A stretch of DNA of 64,000 nt from Homalodisca vitripennis (GCF_021130785.1 NC_060210.1:187620501-187684500); one strand, 5' to 3'; shown: positions 13,651 to 25,226, counted from the stretch's first letter. A program made the numbers and translations. Notes: generated from the sequence alone by a model not told the origin.

Positions 13651-14044
13651 CGTAAAAAGTTTTAGTGTCATGAAAAATTTAAAAATATTTTTTTAGATAC
13701 CTTGCAATAAGATACCTTCACTATTTTGATTATTTAGTTATGTTTCTGTAAAAAACAATGTGCTGAAATATAAAAATCATTTCATCAACTTTTAATATTG
13801 ACTTTTCAATAAATTATTTTTTTTATTTTTAATATATAAATAAAAAGGGCACGTGATAGAATCTCATATAAATTTGGAAATTTTGTTTACACATTTATTT
13901 ATTTATTGTGCTATTTTCTCGATGCCATAATGGTTACCCATACGACCAATGTAACAGTATTCGCAAAACCCCATTGAGTGACAAAAACATCATACAACTC
14001 AGTGGTGCTATATATAGCTTTAGTCAGCTCGTTTTTGAACTATC

Positions 14045-14100
14045 GTAGTGGCCTTTGCTGACGCTCATCCGTAAACCATGGATTATTTACTTCAGCTAGC
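14045..14100 (+). repeat. Dispersed repeat, core TGACGCTCA (copy 2)
   Basis: GCTGACGCTCATCC then AAACCATGGA, the same block order as the copy at 13586. Boundaries are not defined. Confidence 0.4.
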
Positions 14101-14217
14101 AGACTTAATAAATGCAATGAAAACATAGGCTATAATTAAAGATTTAGTTTTTTTTATTTTTTCATATAGCACGTATGAAACTTTATTATAAGCTTATTCA
14201 CATTGTTATATTTATAA

Positions 14218-14242
14218 ATATATATATATATATATATATATA
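14218..14242. repeat. (AT)n microsatellite
   Basis: About 12 uninterrupted AT repeats. Confidence 0.95.
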
Positions 14243-14401
14243 AATGTTTTAGTCATATAAGGATAATCATCCCCGATTAGGCTAATTATAGTTAAGAAAA
14301 TTGAACTTTCCTTGAAAATAGTTTAGGATACCATGCAACTATATTTCATTTAGCTGCCTATAGATTGAATTTGCGATTGCCTTTGTACACATAATGGCAG
14401 T

Positions 14402-14500
14402 CCCCCCCCACCCCCCCCCCCCCCCACCCCCCCCCCCCCCCACCCCCCCCCCCCCCCACCCCCCCCCCCCCCCACCCCCCCCCCCCCCCACCCCCCCCCC
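14402..14500. repeat. (C15A)n minisatellite, G-quadruplex-prone on the minus strand
   Basis: Nearly pure C interrupted by single A at 14410, 14426, 14442, 14458, 14474, 14490 and 14501. After the first partial unit the period is exactly 16 (A plus 15 C). The complementary strand is a continuous series of G15 runs, which could form stacked G-quadruplexes, while the C strand could form i-motifs. It lies in strongly AT-rich DNA with no neighbouring gene. Confidence 0.9.
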
Positions 14501-14519
14501 ACATAACTGATAAATTTTT

Positions 14520-16114
14520 TTTTTCCCACTCTTTCGTAATAAAAAACGTAAACGAGTTTAAATATAATAATTAATTATAAATGTAAGTTTTTTTATACAG
14601 TTTTTCTTTGCTTTATTTAGTATCATTAAGGTCATCTTTGAAAAATATTAGACTCCTAACAAATATGACATGCAAGAAAAGGGTTAAAATACATCCTAAT
14701 ATCTGATTGGATAGAAAATAGATAAATAACAAAATTATAATGGTATTGCTATTGTTTAGTACATGATTTCTAGCTATAGTTTTAACACAAAAATTAAATA
14801 TTTTACGGGTTTAGTATTGGAATACAATATTTATATTAAATATTTTAAGCTTAAGAAAAGAAAATCTATATCCTCGACAGAATTTCTTGGATCTTTTTCA
14901 TATACTATTTGTGGAAAAAACTATTATTATGATGCATATGTCTGTATGAGTGATTGGTTCTTTAGATCTGTTTAAAATGAAATAACAATAAATCCGATAC
15001 TAAATTAATGCTACTTGGTTGCAAGGATCCAGGAATAATCTTCTTCACTTTTTATTTGCATCTTGCTTAAAACATGTTGATTAATTATTTTTCTTAATAC
15101 ACACCTAACACACTTTTTTCAACGGTTTCTTTGAGACTCAATTATGATCCATTTGAAGAAGAAAGTTGTGTACCGGATTTACACAAAACTACCAAAGTAC
15201 GTCTCGGTAATGGCTCTAACCACTCCGGCTCGATTCCGAAAATCAGACATATATTTCACTTGGTTACACGAAAATGTAATTAATAGTGACTTGAGGAAAG
15301 TACTAATGGTCACTGCTCGCACACTAAGTTTATCACTGCACGCGCAAATATACAATATGCTCGACTGATATCTCTTTACTTAAGTACCAAAATCACCTTT
15401 TTCATAAAAAGATTTTATATCATATATGATCATCAGAAGATACAACATTTATTTTAAATAAATTTTAAGGATATTTCATTACTACTTTTTATATTACAAA
15501 GATAAAGTTTTTTTTAATTGTATTAAGAAATTAAATATCGCTCAAATCACATTTCAAACCGATCTTTATAGTAATAGCTTGAAGTTAAATTTTAAATAAA
15601 CTTCTAATTTTAATAACTTATATATATCATCTAATTTCATTAATGATAAGTTATTTTATTGGATTGAACACAAAAGACAGCACATAACATTCCGAAATAT
15701 CAAATCGTGTCTCGCCCAATGTTTGGGGAAATAGACCCGTACAATAAACTAATTGATGTTCTATTGTCAATGAGGTTAGTCCGTAAAACGTGTTGCTTCA
15801 GATTGGCTTTGATCTAAACGTTTTTTTGAATTCCTAGATACGGTATTATCTCCAGCGTTGCGGAAATATATATTTAATTATTGTTCCTAATTTAAAACAA
15901 TTATATTTCTTCGACAAAGTCTTGAGTTGTTTAACTCTCTCTCTTGCAAAGGTTTTTATTCTGTTTTTGTTCATGGCGGTTAATATAAATTATAGCTCGC
16001 TGTCATAATGTTCCACATAATAGTGAATCGTTGTATCCACATAAAAATAGTTTTCCATTCAGTAACTAAACTGTTTGTTAACAACATAACACGACTGTTC
16101 CATATCTATTTCAG
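14520..16114. other. AT-rich stretch without an assignable gene
   Basis: Open frames at 14763-14975 and 15144-15368 have no domain signal. Near 15205-15240 the minus strand shows GGAGTGGTTAGAGC, which resembles a tRNA A box. I found no matching B box or cloverleaf. Confidence 0.45.
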
Positions 16115-16241
16115 TCCCAACTGGAAGCTACTAACTGTAAGCCGACAAGTAGTGATTGGTGCTCATGTTAATGAGAAGGTTCCGTCCAGGCAGTATAAAG
16201 ACGGGAAGTTAGATAAACTTTTTACTAGCCTGATGGAGTGA
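16115..16241 (+). CDS. Candidate orphan terminal exon, unrecognised protein
   Basis: I do not recognise the product. The sequence CCATATCTATTTCAG (ending 16114) is a good acceptor. After one base, an open frame reads PNWKLLTVSRQVVIGAHV, continues through NEKVPSRQYKDGKLDKL and ends FTSLME with TGA at 16239-16241. The composition (mixed charged and hydrophobic residues, GC content above the surroundings) looks more protein-like than the neighbouring chance frames. An AATAAA lies near 16590. No upstream exon was found and no family is assigned, so chance remains a serious alternative. Confidence 0.3.
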
Positions 16242-17088
16242 AAACAATTAATTATGAAAATTTGTGTTTAATTAGTCATGTTATTTTTCGTTTTGACATG
16301 TTTCTTAAACTACGTCTAAACTCATTTAACAGTACCAATTTTAAAATAAGTATAACATTAAAGCAGTTTCACGAAATTTAAAGGTACTTAATATTTCTTA
16401 GTGCCAGTGCCTAATGTGCTTGTTATTTGCAGATAAAACTCTGAGATTATTTTGTTTTTTAATACGGATTTCTTGTGTTTTTCTTCATGTAGTTATTAAT
16501 TAAATATATGGATAATATGTAACAAACGTTTCTCTTATTAGACTCTCAGTTCGGTACTTGTCTAAATAATATTTTAAGTAATAGAATAAGAATAAATTCT
16601 GTTGAGATATGTATACTTTTTGTTATTACTCATGGTACCGTAGGCCTATTCTATTAAGACTACGCAGCCCTCAGCGGAGTAAGGGTTATATTATCTTTTA
16701 TTGCATGGCAATACAGAAAAAACAACTTATTCAAAAATCCAGGTGCTTCATTAATACTAAAGGGTTAATTTTGCTCGTTGTTTCAAAAAGTGTGAGCTGG
16801 ACTCCCGATGACTAACGTCCAACGTTACGTAGACATTAATTTGTTATTTTTATAGATTTTATAAAAAAATGCTAGATTGAGAATGTTAAAAAAAATATAA
16901 TTTTGCATAAATTTAACTTATAACCTGTTGTAGCTCCCACGCTTTTGTATACATAACAGACGTTTGTGGTATAGAATTTGAACTGGCTATCCAATAGAAT
17001 TTACGAGTTTTATAGCTGGTCGGACATGGGGGCCACTTAAATCCCATTTTTAGTATTATTTGTCTAGAAGGCACTATGCAGACGCAGT
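16242..17088. other. AT-rich DNA left of the Gypsy insertion
   Basis: Nothing is supportable as a gene. The segment 16920-17088 is richer in G+C and abuts the truncated Gypsy copy; its origin is unknown. The break with the Gypsy sequence is at about 17089. Confidence 0.45.
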
Positions 17089-19021
17089 GTAAGTTCGTCT
17101 TGCAAACTGATGCTTCCTCCTTAGCCGTTTGCTGCTGTTTTATCGCAAGAAGTAGATGGTATCCGGCAGCCCATAGCTTATGCTTCACGCACGTTAACCC
17201 CTTGTGAGAAGAAGAGTTGTTCTGTTTATGAGCTGGAATGTTTTGGCTGTCGTGTTTTGGAATTAACAAGTTCAGGCGTTACCTAGAACATAAAGAATTT
17301 TTGTTGGAAACCGACAACCAGCACTTTCTTGGCTCCTTGCCCACCCCCGTCAGCTCGGAAGATTGGTCGCTGGGTAGTCCAAATTTCTGCCCTTAAGTTC
17401 ACAGTGCAGCACGTGCGAGGCACCCAAAATATCATAGCGGACACTCTGTCACGCATGTATCACTTACCCAACGACCACCAGGATTTATCAGAGCCGTCAT
17501 GTTGTGGCGTGCTCCTAGACTTTTCTCTGGCATTTTCGGACATTGTTCCACACCAACTTAAGGATCCCCGAGCTGACTGCTATCATCAATGAGCTTAAAA
17601 ACGGAGGTGCCCACCCTCCTTATTTTCTGTACCGAGGTGCTCTATGCTGCCGTGACAAGCAGCGGAGAAAAACCTAAGTTAGTGCTGCCAAGCTTTCTTG
17701 TACCGATGGTCTTTCAGTATTTTCATTCTTCTCTCCTGTGGGCGGACATCTAGGAATTCATAAGACCATCGCGAAGAATTAGGGATCAGTTCATCTGGAA
17801 AGGTATGGACCGGGATATTGCAGCTCGAGTACGTTCTTGTGAACTGTGCTCGCTAAGCAAACCCGCTCAAAATACCAAGTTGGGTCTTTTGTCATCTGAG
17901 GTGGCGGAAAAACCTTCGGAGAAGGTTTTCATTGACTATGTTGGGCGGAAATAGAAATAAGGTTCCTACTTGTTTGTGTGGATGCCTTCTCCAAGTTTGT
18001 TTTGGTTGTTCCCATTGCGGAGTGCTACCCGCGCAGCTCACGGTGCAAGCACTTCGTAACCATTTTTTTCAACACTTTGGAATCCCCGCCACCTTAGTTT
18101 TCCGATAATGGGTCACAGTTTGTCTCCAACATCTTTAAAAGAATGTGCTTTGGGCACGGAATCCGCCATGTGACTAACTTCCCCTTTCTATCCTCACCTT
18201 CTCACGCCGAACGGTTTAATCGCAATCTTCGATCTGCTCTCATTGCCTTTCATGCGGAAAAATCAGACCACCTGGGATCAACAACTACCTTGGATCCAAT
18301 TTGCCTTTAATACGGCCCAGCATGAAAGTCACAAGGCGGTACCTTTCGAGTTATTATTAGGCTTTCCGCCAAACAACCCTTTTGCGAACCTTTGGAAAAT
18401 TAGTGATCTTCTGCCACCACCTCCTGGTACTCCCGATGTGAAAGCCACTTGGGAGGCAGCCAGGCGGAATCTCATTCGGGCTAGGGACGTTAGTAAAAAG
18501 GAAGTACAACCGAGGTCGTATTGCCAATCCCTTCCAGGTGGGGGGATCTAGTTTACTGCAAGGCTCACCCAGTCAGTTCGGCTGTGGACCAAAAGAGCTG
18601 CTAAACTTTGCTACAGGTGGACTGGTCCCCACCGCATCTTGAAGTTTCTGACTCCGGTGACTGCCCGACTGGGAGATCCTCAGTCCGAGAAGATTTTCAG
18701 GAAGGCGCACATATCCCATCTGAAAGCCTTGCCGGAGTCATCCGTGATTTCTCTTTAGTCTGTGCGGGAGGGTTTTTAGGTCCAGAGGCCTGATCACCTC
18801 TGCTCCTTCTTCCTGATCAAGGTTCCTGTTTTTCTTCTTTGTATCCACACAACTCTTGGAGGGATTTCTTGCCTCCAACTGGATTTTTCTTGGTTTTCCC
18901 TTCTGCAGACTTCAGGGTTTCCGGTTTATAATTCTTCAACCTTTGGGGGGAGAGGCATTTCGTTCGGTTCTTCTTTTTGAAGAAATTAACAGAGGGGAGT
19001 TCCTCCTTTTGGGGGGGAGTC
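17089..19021 (+). pseudogene. pol: Truncated Ty3/Gypsy copy: RNase H, integrase and 3' UTR
   Basis: Near-identical to 23302-25226 but starting abruptly inside RNase H, at GTAAGTT just before the QTDA active-site block (17101-17112). In order it holds the rest of RNase H, the integrase zinc-binding region (near 17720-17860), the integrase core with the DNGS block (near 18106-18118) and its HAE glutamate, the integrase C-terminus, and the untranslated segment before the LTR. The frame is broken many times by one-base differences from the second copy, such as GTTTGCTGCTG against GTTGCTGCTG and GGATCCCCGAG against GGATCCCGAG. There is no gag, protease, reverse transcriptase or 5' LTR. It appears to be the left remnant of a tandem element whose right LTR is shared with the next copy. 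Confidence 0.85.
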
Positions 19022-19881
19022 TGAGCCGGTTCAATACCTATATCTCCCCGGCTCATGTGTGTTTTATATAGTGTGTGTGTGGTTTATTGGCTGCAGAGGC
19101 GACTGACCATTTTGAAGGCGTTTGGCCTTTCCGGCAGAGTGGCGTAAAGACCTCTGAGCCGTAGTGTACAAGTTAGGAGTAGCTCCTGTTTAAAAGTTAG
19201 TTTAATTAAGTGTTTTGTTTATTTGCTGAGCTGATTTCCTTCTAACATGTGCGGCTAAGTTTACGGCCCCTCACTGATGGAGGTCCAGGAGATGAGTTGA
19301 TTTTCCTGCTGTCATCTCTCCATCATGCGTGGTCCGCAGAGGACCTTCGCTTTTGCGCTCTGCTGAAGGAACGGCCCACCATGATGGGACATTCCTACTA
19401 GTCAACATCTGTGATACCCTGCTCATATTTATTTATTTGTTATTGTTATTGTTGCCATTTATATAGTTTTATATTTTGTTATTTAATTTTAAGTTAGTTT
19501 TAGATATTATTTAGTTATTTCTTGGATTTCATTAGGAGCCCGCCCTTAGCCGAAGGATACCGGGTGGAATTGGCATTTCTTGTTTCAAATTATGGCATTT
19601 CTAATTTTTGTATGCAGGTGCACCTGACAAGAATATTTGTTTGATGTATCTACTACTGCAAGGCACCTTTTATTATTTTTATTTATTGTATATATATACA
19701 TTTTTTTTATATTGACTGGATAGGCCTATGTGTGTTCTTAGTAAATGAACCTGAGTATACTGACCCACGGTGTTCTCTTTTTTACCTAGTTTAGTCTTGA
19801 TCCGGCATCCCGCTCGCCACCATGGGCGCGCGCTTCCCTGATGGTTTGCTGTGGGTGTGCGAGCGGCGATGTACGGTTTCA
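19022..19881 (+). repeat. LTR shared between the two Gypsy internal regions
   Basis: Starts TGAGCCGGTTC after the purine run GGGGGGGAG and ends ACGGTTTCA, so it fits the TG...CA rule; its mate is 25227-26079. The left edge is inferred, because both copies are preceded by the same pol 3' sequence and comparison cannot locate the LTR start. The right edge is firm: after 19881 comes the primer site, after 26079 comes unrelated flank. Confidence 0.75.
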
Positions 19882-19882
19882 A

Positions 19883-19893
19883 TGGTAGCAGAG
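19883..19893 (+). promoter_or_regulatory. Primer-binding site, initiator-Met tRNA
   Basis: TGGTAGCAGAG, one base after the LTR, is complementary to the CCA end and acceptor strand (CTCTGCTA-CCA) of animal initiator methionine tRNA. It primes minus-strand DNA synthesis. Confidence 0.75.
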
Positions 19894-20355
19894 CGTGGTT
19901 AGCTGCTCTCTTAGCTGTCTCTCAGTTCTGGTTTTGTTTGTTGGTGTAGGTTAGTGTTAGGTAGGGGAGGTTAGAGTACACAATTTTTTTTTCATTAGGA
20001 GCTCGCCCTAGCACAGGATCCGGGTGGAATTGGTTTAGTGTCTTGCTTCCTGCAGACTTACCCTTTGCAGGGAGCAAGGGACTCTAAATTGCTTAACCGC
20101 TAAATTTAACTAACTGTACTCTACTTCTCCCCTATCAATGTGTTGTTTTGTTATATTTATTGCTTCTGTGTTTTGTAGGTTGTGGTTAGTGTATATTTGC
20201 AGGGTATCCTTCTATTAGGTAGCGGGTATTAAGTTCTTCACTTGGACCTCGTCAGTGTAAGCCTTTTGTGAGTTGAGTCCACTTAGGTTACTAAGTAATT
20301 GTTGCGTACGCTTTGTTTGTTTATTGTGGTATTTATTTGTCCTTAATTGTTTGGT
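19894..20355 (+). other. Gypsy 5' leader with an LTR-like block
   Basis: Untranslated leader between the primer site and gag. At 19994-20033 it carries ATTAGGAGCTCGCCCT then CGGGTGGAATTGG, closely matching 19531-19573 of the LTR (ATTAGGAGCCCGCCCT ... CGGGTGGAATTGG). The block is thus present three times in the element. Confidence 0.6.
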
Positions 20356-21639
20356 ATGGCGTTTTCCCTGGTGCCTGAACATCTACGCAAGCCCGAGTTG
20401 GTTTTTGAGGTCCTGGCGAGAGGACAGAAGCCCGAGGGAGATGTGAGGGCATTAAGAGCTCAATTACGGGCTTGTATAGCGTTGGACCGCAGCTGGAATG
20501 CAGAGTTCCAAATTAACACAGAATTTGAGTTTTGTAAAAACCCGTATGGAGGAATTAGAAGACGATATTAATTTTGAGTCACTTCCCATGTCCGGGTCAG
20601 CAAAGGCTAGATTGGCATCTCAGCTTTTACATTGGCGTGACAGAATAGTTTTACTTATGTCAGCTCCTAGTTTAGACTCTGATATTAAAAGTTGGGCTTT
20701 TTCGGCCAGTAACAAATTAAAAACAAGCCTTAGATGGTTTGAGTGAGGTGCGCTCGGTGAAAGAGAAGGGGGTACTATTTACCGCTGTCACTCCAACGGA
20801 GGTCCCCACTACCATTACTTTTGCTAACCATCCACCGGCTCTTTCTTTCGAGCCTCCCAGAGTTACTATGTCTCCGATGGGTAGTGGCCCTCCTGAAGCG
20901 GCTGGTGAGGCATCATCTATAGTTGTGCCTTCCATTTCTAGCTTTGGCAAAACTGCCCCATCCTTTGGGGAGTGTTTTACAACACTTCCCCAGAGTTGAT
21001 GGCCTTGACACTAATTTACTTATCCATTTCCTTCTGGAAGTTTTTAAGCTAAGAGAATTTCCTGGTATGACAGATGTCATGCTTATGCAGATTTTAGCGC
21101 AGTTTTCCTTAAGGCCGCTTTTAGATCGCCTTCTAGACTGCCTTAAGAGAGGTGCCACCTTTGACCAGTTCCACGCCGAGATCTTGGAGTTCTTTGTACC
21201 TGCTCGGGTTAGGGAGCGCTTGCGGGTGGAACGCGTTTACCGTCCTCAGGCACCAGACGAGACGTTGAGCCATTTTGTCGGGGAGATACGGGATGTAGCC
21301 CGGGTGTTGCGCTTGAGCTTGAGCGAAACGGAGTTGGTGAGCCTTATTTTGGAGGGCATTAAACCTGAAGAACGCTCCCGTTTGATTTTTTTGAAGCCGT
21401 CCTGCATCTTTTGCGGATTTGGACCGCCTCTCCATCATCTCCAGAGGGGTTCAGGATGCGGATGATCAAAGGGAGGCCATGTCGAGGCATCTTCCTCACT
21501 TGCCTCCGGGGCCGGTCCATGCTCCGGTGCAGTCTGTGAGCCAGCAGCTGCTCCTTCCCGTAGGCAGCCTCCTACCTGTTATGGCTGCAAGCAAGTGGGA
21601 CATATTAGACCGTTTTGTCCACTTAATAAAAAAAACTAG
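20356..21639 (+). pseudogene. gag: Gypsy gag, frameshifted
   Basis: Gag forms the particle that packages the element RNA in the cytoplasm. The ATG at 20356 (MAFSLVPEHLRKP) is the first good start after the leader. A capsid-like helical region follows at about 20990-21400 (REFPGMTDVMLM, FDQFHAEILEFF, ETLSHFVGEIRDVA), and a CCHC zinc knuckle (CYGCKQVGHIRPFC, 21577-21618) lies just before a TAG at 21637-21639. Total length of about 428 codons is ordinary for this family. The reading frame changes at least twice (near 20500-20570 and 20740-20990). Given the indel-rich differences between the repeated parts of this element, some breaks may be consensus errors. Confidence 0.8.
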
Positions 21640-21779
21640 TAAGCTTGCGGACGAGTAAGCCCGACTCGTGCCGTAAAGGTAATTTTGAGGGCAAATATGT
21701 ACCTAATTTTGATGGTAAAAGGGTAGCTGGTTTAATACAGAACAGAAAGAAAACAGAAAGAAAATAGACTTGGGGACAG

Positions 21780-22150
21780 TTAATCATCGTTGGCCGAGAG
21801 GGGAGGTTGCTGCTCTGGCTGCGCAGGGAGTAAGGGCTGCCCGCTCAACCTGCCCACAACTGGATGTGCTTGTGGGGAATGTGGTGCAGAAGGCCCTGGT
21901 TGATTCTGGGTCAGCACGCAGCCTGATTTCTTTGTCGTTTTTTTGAAGATCTAAATTCCTCTGGGCTAATACGGCAGGTTGAGCCTAGTTCACTTATCTG
22001 CTGGACTGCTTCACGCACACCTTTACCTATTATCTGTAGTGCCCAGATTCACATCAAAATTAATTATTTCTCTTGGGATTGGAGCTTTTTGGTGGCTAAG
22101 GACCTGACTTTTCCTTTCATCTTGGGAGCAGATTTTATCGGAAAAAACTG
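21780..22150 (+). pseudogene. pol: Gypsy pol: aspartic protease region
   Basis: The protease would cut the Gag-Pol polyprotein. LDVLVGN precedes VDSGSARSL, where D-S-G at 21902-21910 is the catalytic triad of retroelement proteases, here with S in the middle position. A hydrophobic block with ILGADFI (near 22120-22140) matches the second conserved region (ILG-D) near the end of the domain. A run of T at about 21938-21944 disrupts the frame between the two. How pol is expressed relative to gag cannot be judged from broken frames. Confidence 0.75.
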
Positions 22151-22152
22151 GC

Positions 22153-23053
22153 ATGATTTTGGATTTGGCCTCCAGTCATGTTTTCTTTGCTTTCGCCAGG
22201 CGGGTGATCGTTCCCTTTTCAGATGTCGAGTCTCGTAGGACTGCTGCCTTAGAGATGGAAGATAAGAGCTTGACTCCTCCTGACCAACTAGGACATCTTA
22301 CGCCGAAAGAGGCTGAGGACATAAGGCAGATTTGTTCCAGTTTTCCTGAAGTCCTAACTGACAAACTGGGCACGACCAATCTCTTGGAATACGAGATTCG
22401 TCTTACAGACACCCGTCCTGTACGTTCCCATCCATATAAGCTTGCTCCGCCCAAGATGGAAATTCTGAGAAATATGATTGATGATTTACTTAAGAGTGGG
22501 GTGATCGAGCCGTCTTGCTCAATTTTTTCCAGTCCAGCATTTCTAGTGCCGAAACCTAATGGGAAGTCCAGATTGGTCCTGGATTATCGAAAGCTCAATG
22601 CTCAGATAGAAATTGACTCCGTGCCTCTCCCCGATTTGCATTCTGCTTTCGACTGGTTTGGTAAGGCCAAGTATTTCTCCATTTTTGATCTTAATCAGGC
22701 ATACCATCAGAGTCCTCTAAAACACGAGTCTCGACCTCTCACTGCCTTTTGTGTGCCTTGGAATTTGTACCAGTTCACCCGAGTGCCAATGGGCTTGGCT
22801 GTGGGGGCCCAAACACTCACTAGACTCCTGGATTCTATCTTTCATGATGTCAAATTTAAGTTCGTGTTTCAACTATCTGGATGACCTGCTTGTGTACAGT
22901 GAGAGTTATGAGGAGCACTTGACTCATCTAGAGGAAGTTCTAACTAGGCTGCGAGAGTCTGGCCTTACCGTCAATCCTGAAAAGGTGAGTTTTGCTCAGC
23001 CTGAAATATCGTTTTCTGGGTCATCTTGTCTCTTCTCGAGGTGTTTGTATTGA
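22153..23053 (+). pseudogene. pol: Gypsy pol: reverse transcriptase
   Basis: Copies element RNA into DNA inside the particle. Ordered motifs are visible: an N-terminal acidic region, LLKSGVIEPS, FLVPKPNGKSRLVLDYRKLN (about 22540-22600), FSIFDLNQAYHQ (about 22675-22710), FCVPW then FTRVPMGL, and the catalytic box YLDD at 22874-22885. The first open segment spans 22153-22884; the YLDD box lies in another frame because of one extra base in GTGTTTCAAC just before it. After the box, LVYSESYEEHL and GLTVNPEK form the thumb. A further break lies near 23010-23030. Confidence 0.88.
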
Positions 23054-23760
23054 TCCAGAGAGAACCCAGGCAATCAGGGAGTTTCCTCCTCCTAAGGATG
23101 CCAAGGGGATCGCCCGTTTTGTGGGAATGATAAATTTTTATCGTCGTTTCATCCCCAATGTTGCTGAAGTGGCGGCCCCTCTGAACTCTCTTAGGAAAAA
23201 GGGTGCCAAGTTTGAGTGGGGTGAAGCGCAACAGACTGCTTTTGAGCAGCTGAAAGAGGCAGTGATGCAGCCTCCAGTCTTGGCTATGCCTGATTTCAGT
23301 CGTAAGTTTCGTCTTGCAAACTGATGCTTCCTCCTTAGCCGTTGCTGCTGTTTTATCGCAAGAAGTAGATGGTATCCGGCAGCCCATAGCTTATGCTTCA
23401 CGCACGTTAACCCCTTGTGAGAAGAAGAGTTGTTCTGTTTATGAGCTGGAATGTTTGGCTGTCGTGTTTTGGAATTAACAAGTTCAGGCGTTACCTAGAA
23501 CATAAAGAATTTTTGTTGGAAACCGACAACCAGGCACTTTCTTGGCTCCTTGCCCACCCCCGTCAGCTCGGGAAGATTGGTCGCTGGGTAGTCCAAATTT
23601 CTGCCCTTAAGTTCACAGTGCAGCACGTGCGAGGCACCCAAAAATATCATAGCGGACACTCTGTCACGCATGTATCACTTACCCAACGACCACCAGGATT
23701 TATCAGAGCCGTCATTGTTGTGGCGTGCTCCTAGACTTTTCTCTGGCATTTTCGGACATT
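23054..23760 (+). pseudogene. pol: Gypsy pol: RT connection and RNase H
   Basis: INFYRRFIPN and AAPLNSLRKKGAKFEW (about 23130-23220) are the connection region after RT. RNase H begins at QTDA (23317-23328), whose aspartate is the first catalytic residue. It continues with CSVYELECLAVV (the ELE glutamate), LLETDNQALSWL (the TDN aspartate) and VQHVRGTQ near its end. RNase H removes RNA from the RNA-DNA hybrid. Frame breaks occur near 23320, 23410, 23475 and 23640. The segment from GTAAGTT at about 23302 onward is duplicated in the truncated copy at 17089. Confidence 0.85.
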
Positions 23761-23852
23761 GTTCCACACCAACTTAAGGATCCCGAGCTGACTGCTATCA
23801 TCAATGAGCTTAAAAACGGAGGTGCCCCACCCTCCTTATTTTCTGTACCGAG

Positions 23853-24950
23853 GTGCTCTATGCTGCCGTGACAAGCAGCGGAGAAAACCTAAGTTTAGTG
23901 CTGCCAAGCTTTCTTGTACCGATGGTCTTTCAGTATTTTCATTCTTCTCCTGTGGGCGGACATCTAGGAATTCATAAGACCATCGCGAAGATTAGGGATC
24001 AGTTCATCTGGAAAGGTATGGACCGGGATATTGCAGCTCGAGTACGTTCTTGTGAACTGTGCTCGCTAAGCAAACCCGCTCAAAATACCAAGTTGGGTCT
24101 TTTGTCCATCTGAGGTGGCGGAAAAACCTTCGGAGAAGGTTTTCATTGACTATGTTGGGCGGAATAGAAATAAGTTCCTACTTGTTTGTGTGGATGCCTT
24201 CTCCAAGTTTGTTTGGTTGTTCCCATTGCGGAGTGCTACCGCGCAGCTCACGGTGCAAGCACTTCGTAACCATTTTTTTCAACACTTTGGAATCCCCGCC
24301 ACCTTAGTTTCCGATAATGGGTCACAGTTTGTCTCCAACATCTTTAAAAGAATGTGCTTTGGGCACGGAATCCGCCATGTGACTACTTCCCCTTTCTATC
24401 CTCAGCCTTCTCACGCCGAACGGTTTTAATCGCAATCTTCGATCTGCTCTCATTGCCTTTCATGCGGAAAATCAGACCACCTGGGATCAACAACTACCTT
24501 GGATCCAATTTGCCTTTAATACGGCCCAGCATGAAAGTCACAAGGCGGTACCTTTCGAGTTATTATTAGGCTTTCCGCCAAACAACCCTTTTGCGAACCT
24601 TTGGAAAATTAGTGATCTTCTGCCACCTCCTGGTACTCCCGATGTGAAAAGCCACTTGGGAGGCAGCCAGGCGGAATCTCATTCGGGCTAGGGAGTTAGT
24701 AAAAAGGAAGTACAACCGAGGTCGTATTGCCAATCCCTTCCAGGTGGGGGATCTAGTTTACTGCAAGGCTCACCCAGTCAGTTCGGCTGTGGACAAAAGA
24801 GCTGCTAAACTTTGCTACAGGTGGACTGGTCCCCACCGCATCTTGAAGTTTCTGACTCCGGTGACTGCCCGACTGGGAGATCCTCAGTCCGAGAAGATTT
24901 TCAGGAAGGCGCACATATCCCATCTGAAGCCTTGCCGGAGTCATCCGTGA
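23853..24950 (+). pseudogene. pol: Gypsy pol: integrase
   Basis: Inserts the DNA copy into a chromosome. The HHCC zinc-binding domain is visible (H in FHSSP, H in GGHLGIHK, CELC, about 23935-24065). The core has the DDE residues: D in FIDYVG (near 24147), D in SDNGSQF (near 24313) and E in SHAERF (near 24415). The C-terminal region contains FQVGDLVYC, RWTGPHRI (GPY/F-like) and ISHLKPCRSHP before a TGA at 24948-24950. No chromodomain-like tail follows. Frame breaks occur near 24110, 24425 and 24645. Confidence 0.86.
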
Positions 24951-25226
24951 TTTCTCTTTAGTCCTGTGCGGGAGGGTTTTTAGGTCCAGAGGCCTGATCA
25001 CCTCTGCTCCTTCTTCCTGATCAAGGTTCCTGTTTTTCTTCTTTGTATCCACACAACTCTTGGAAGGGATTTCTTGCCTCCAACTGGATTTTCTTGGTTT
25101 TCCCCTTCTGCAGACTTCAGGGTTTCCGGTTTATAATTCTTCAACCTTTGGGGGGAGAGGCATTTCGTTCGGTTCTTCTTTTTGAAGAAATTAACAGAGG
25201 GGAGTTCCTCCTTTTGGGGGGGAGTC
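24951..25226 (+). other. Gypsy 3' untranslated region and polypurine tract
   Basis: No env-like plus-strand frame. GAGGGGAG (near 25197) and GGGGGGGAG (25216-25224) are candidate polypurine tracts; the second directly abuts the inferred LTR start. Minus-strand open frames here and in the truncated copy are the same repeat read twice and have no independent support. Confidence 0.6.

Noticed and set aside
15144..15368. 74-codon open frame and a minus-strand tRNA A-box-like GGAGTGGTTAGAGC
   Set aside because: No B box at the right distance, no cloverleaf and no protein motif.
16913..17269. 118-codon minus-strand open frame at the edge of the truncated Gypsy copy
   Set aside because: Half of it is antisense to RNase H, and the rest is unmatched flank with no motif.
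22971..23401. Long minus-strand open frames opposite RT/RNase H
   Set aside because: Antisense shadows of pol; the plus strand carries the clear RNase H motifs.
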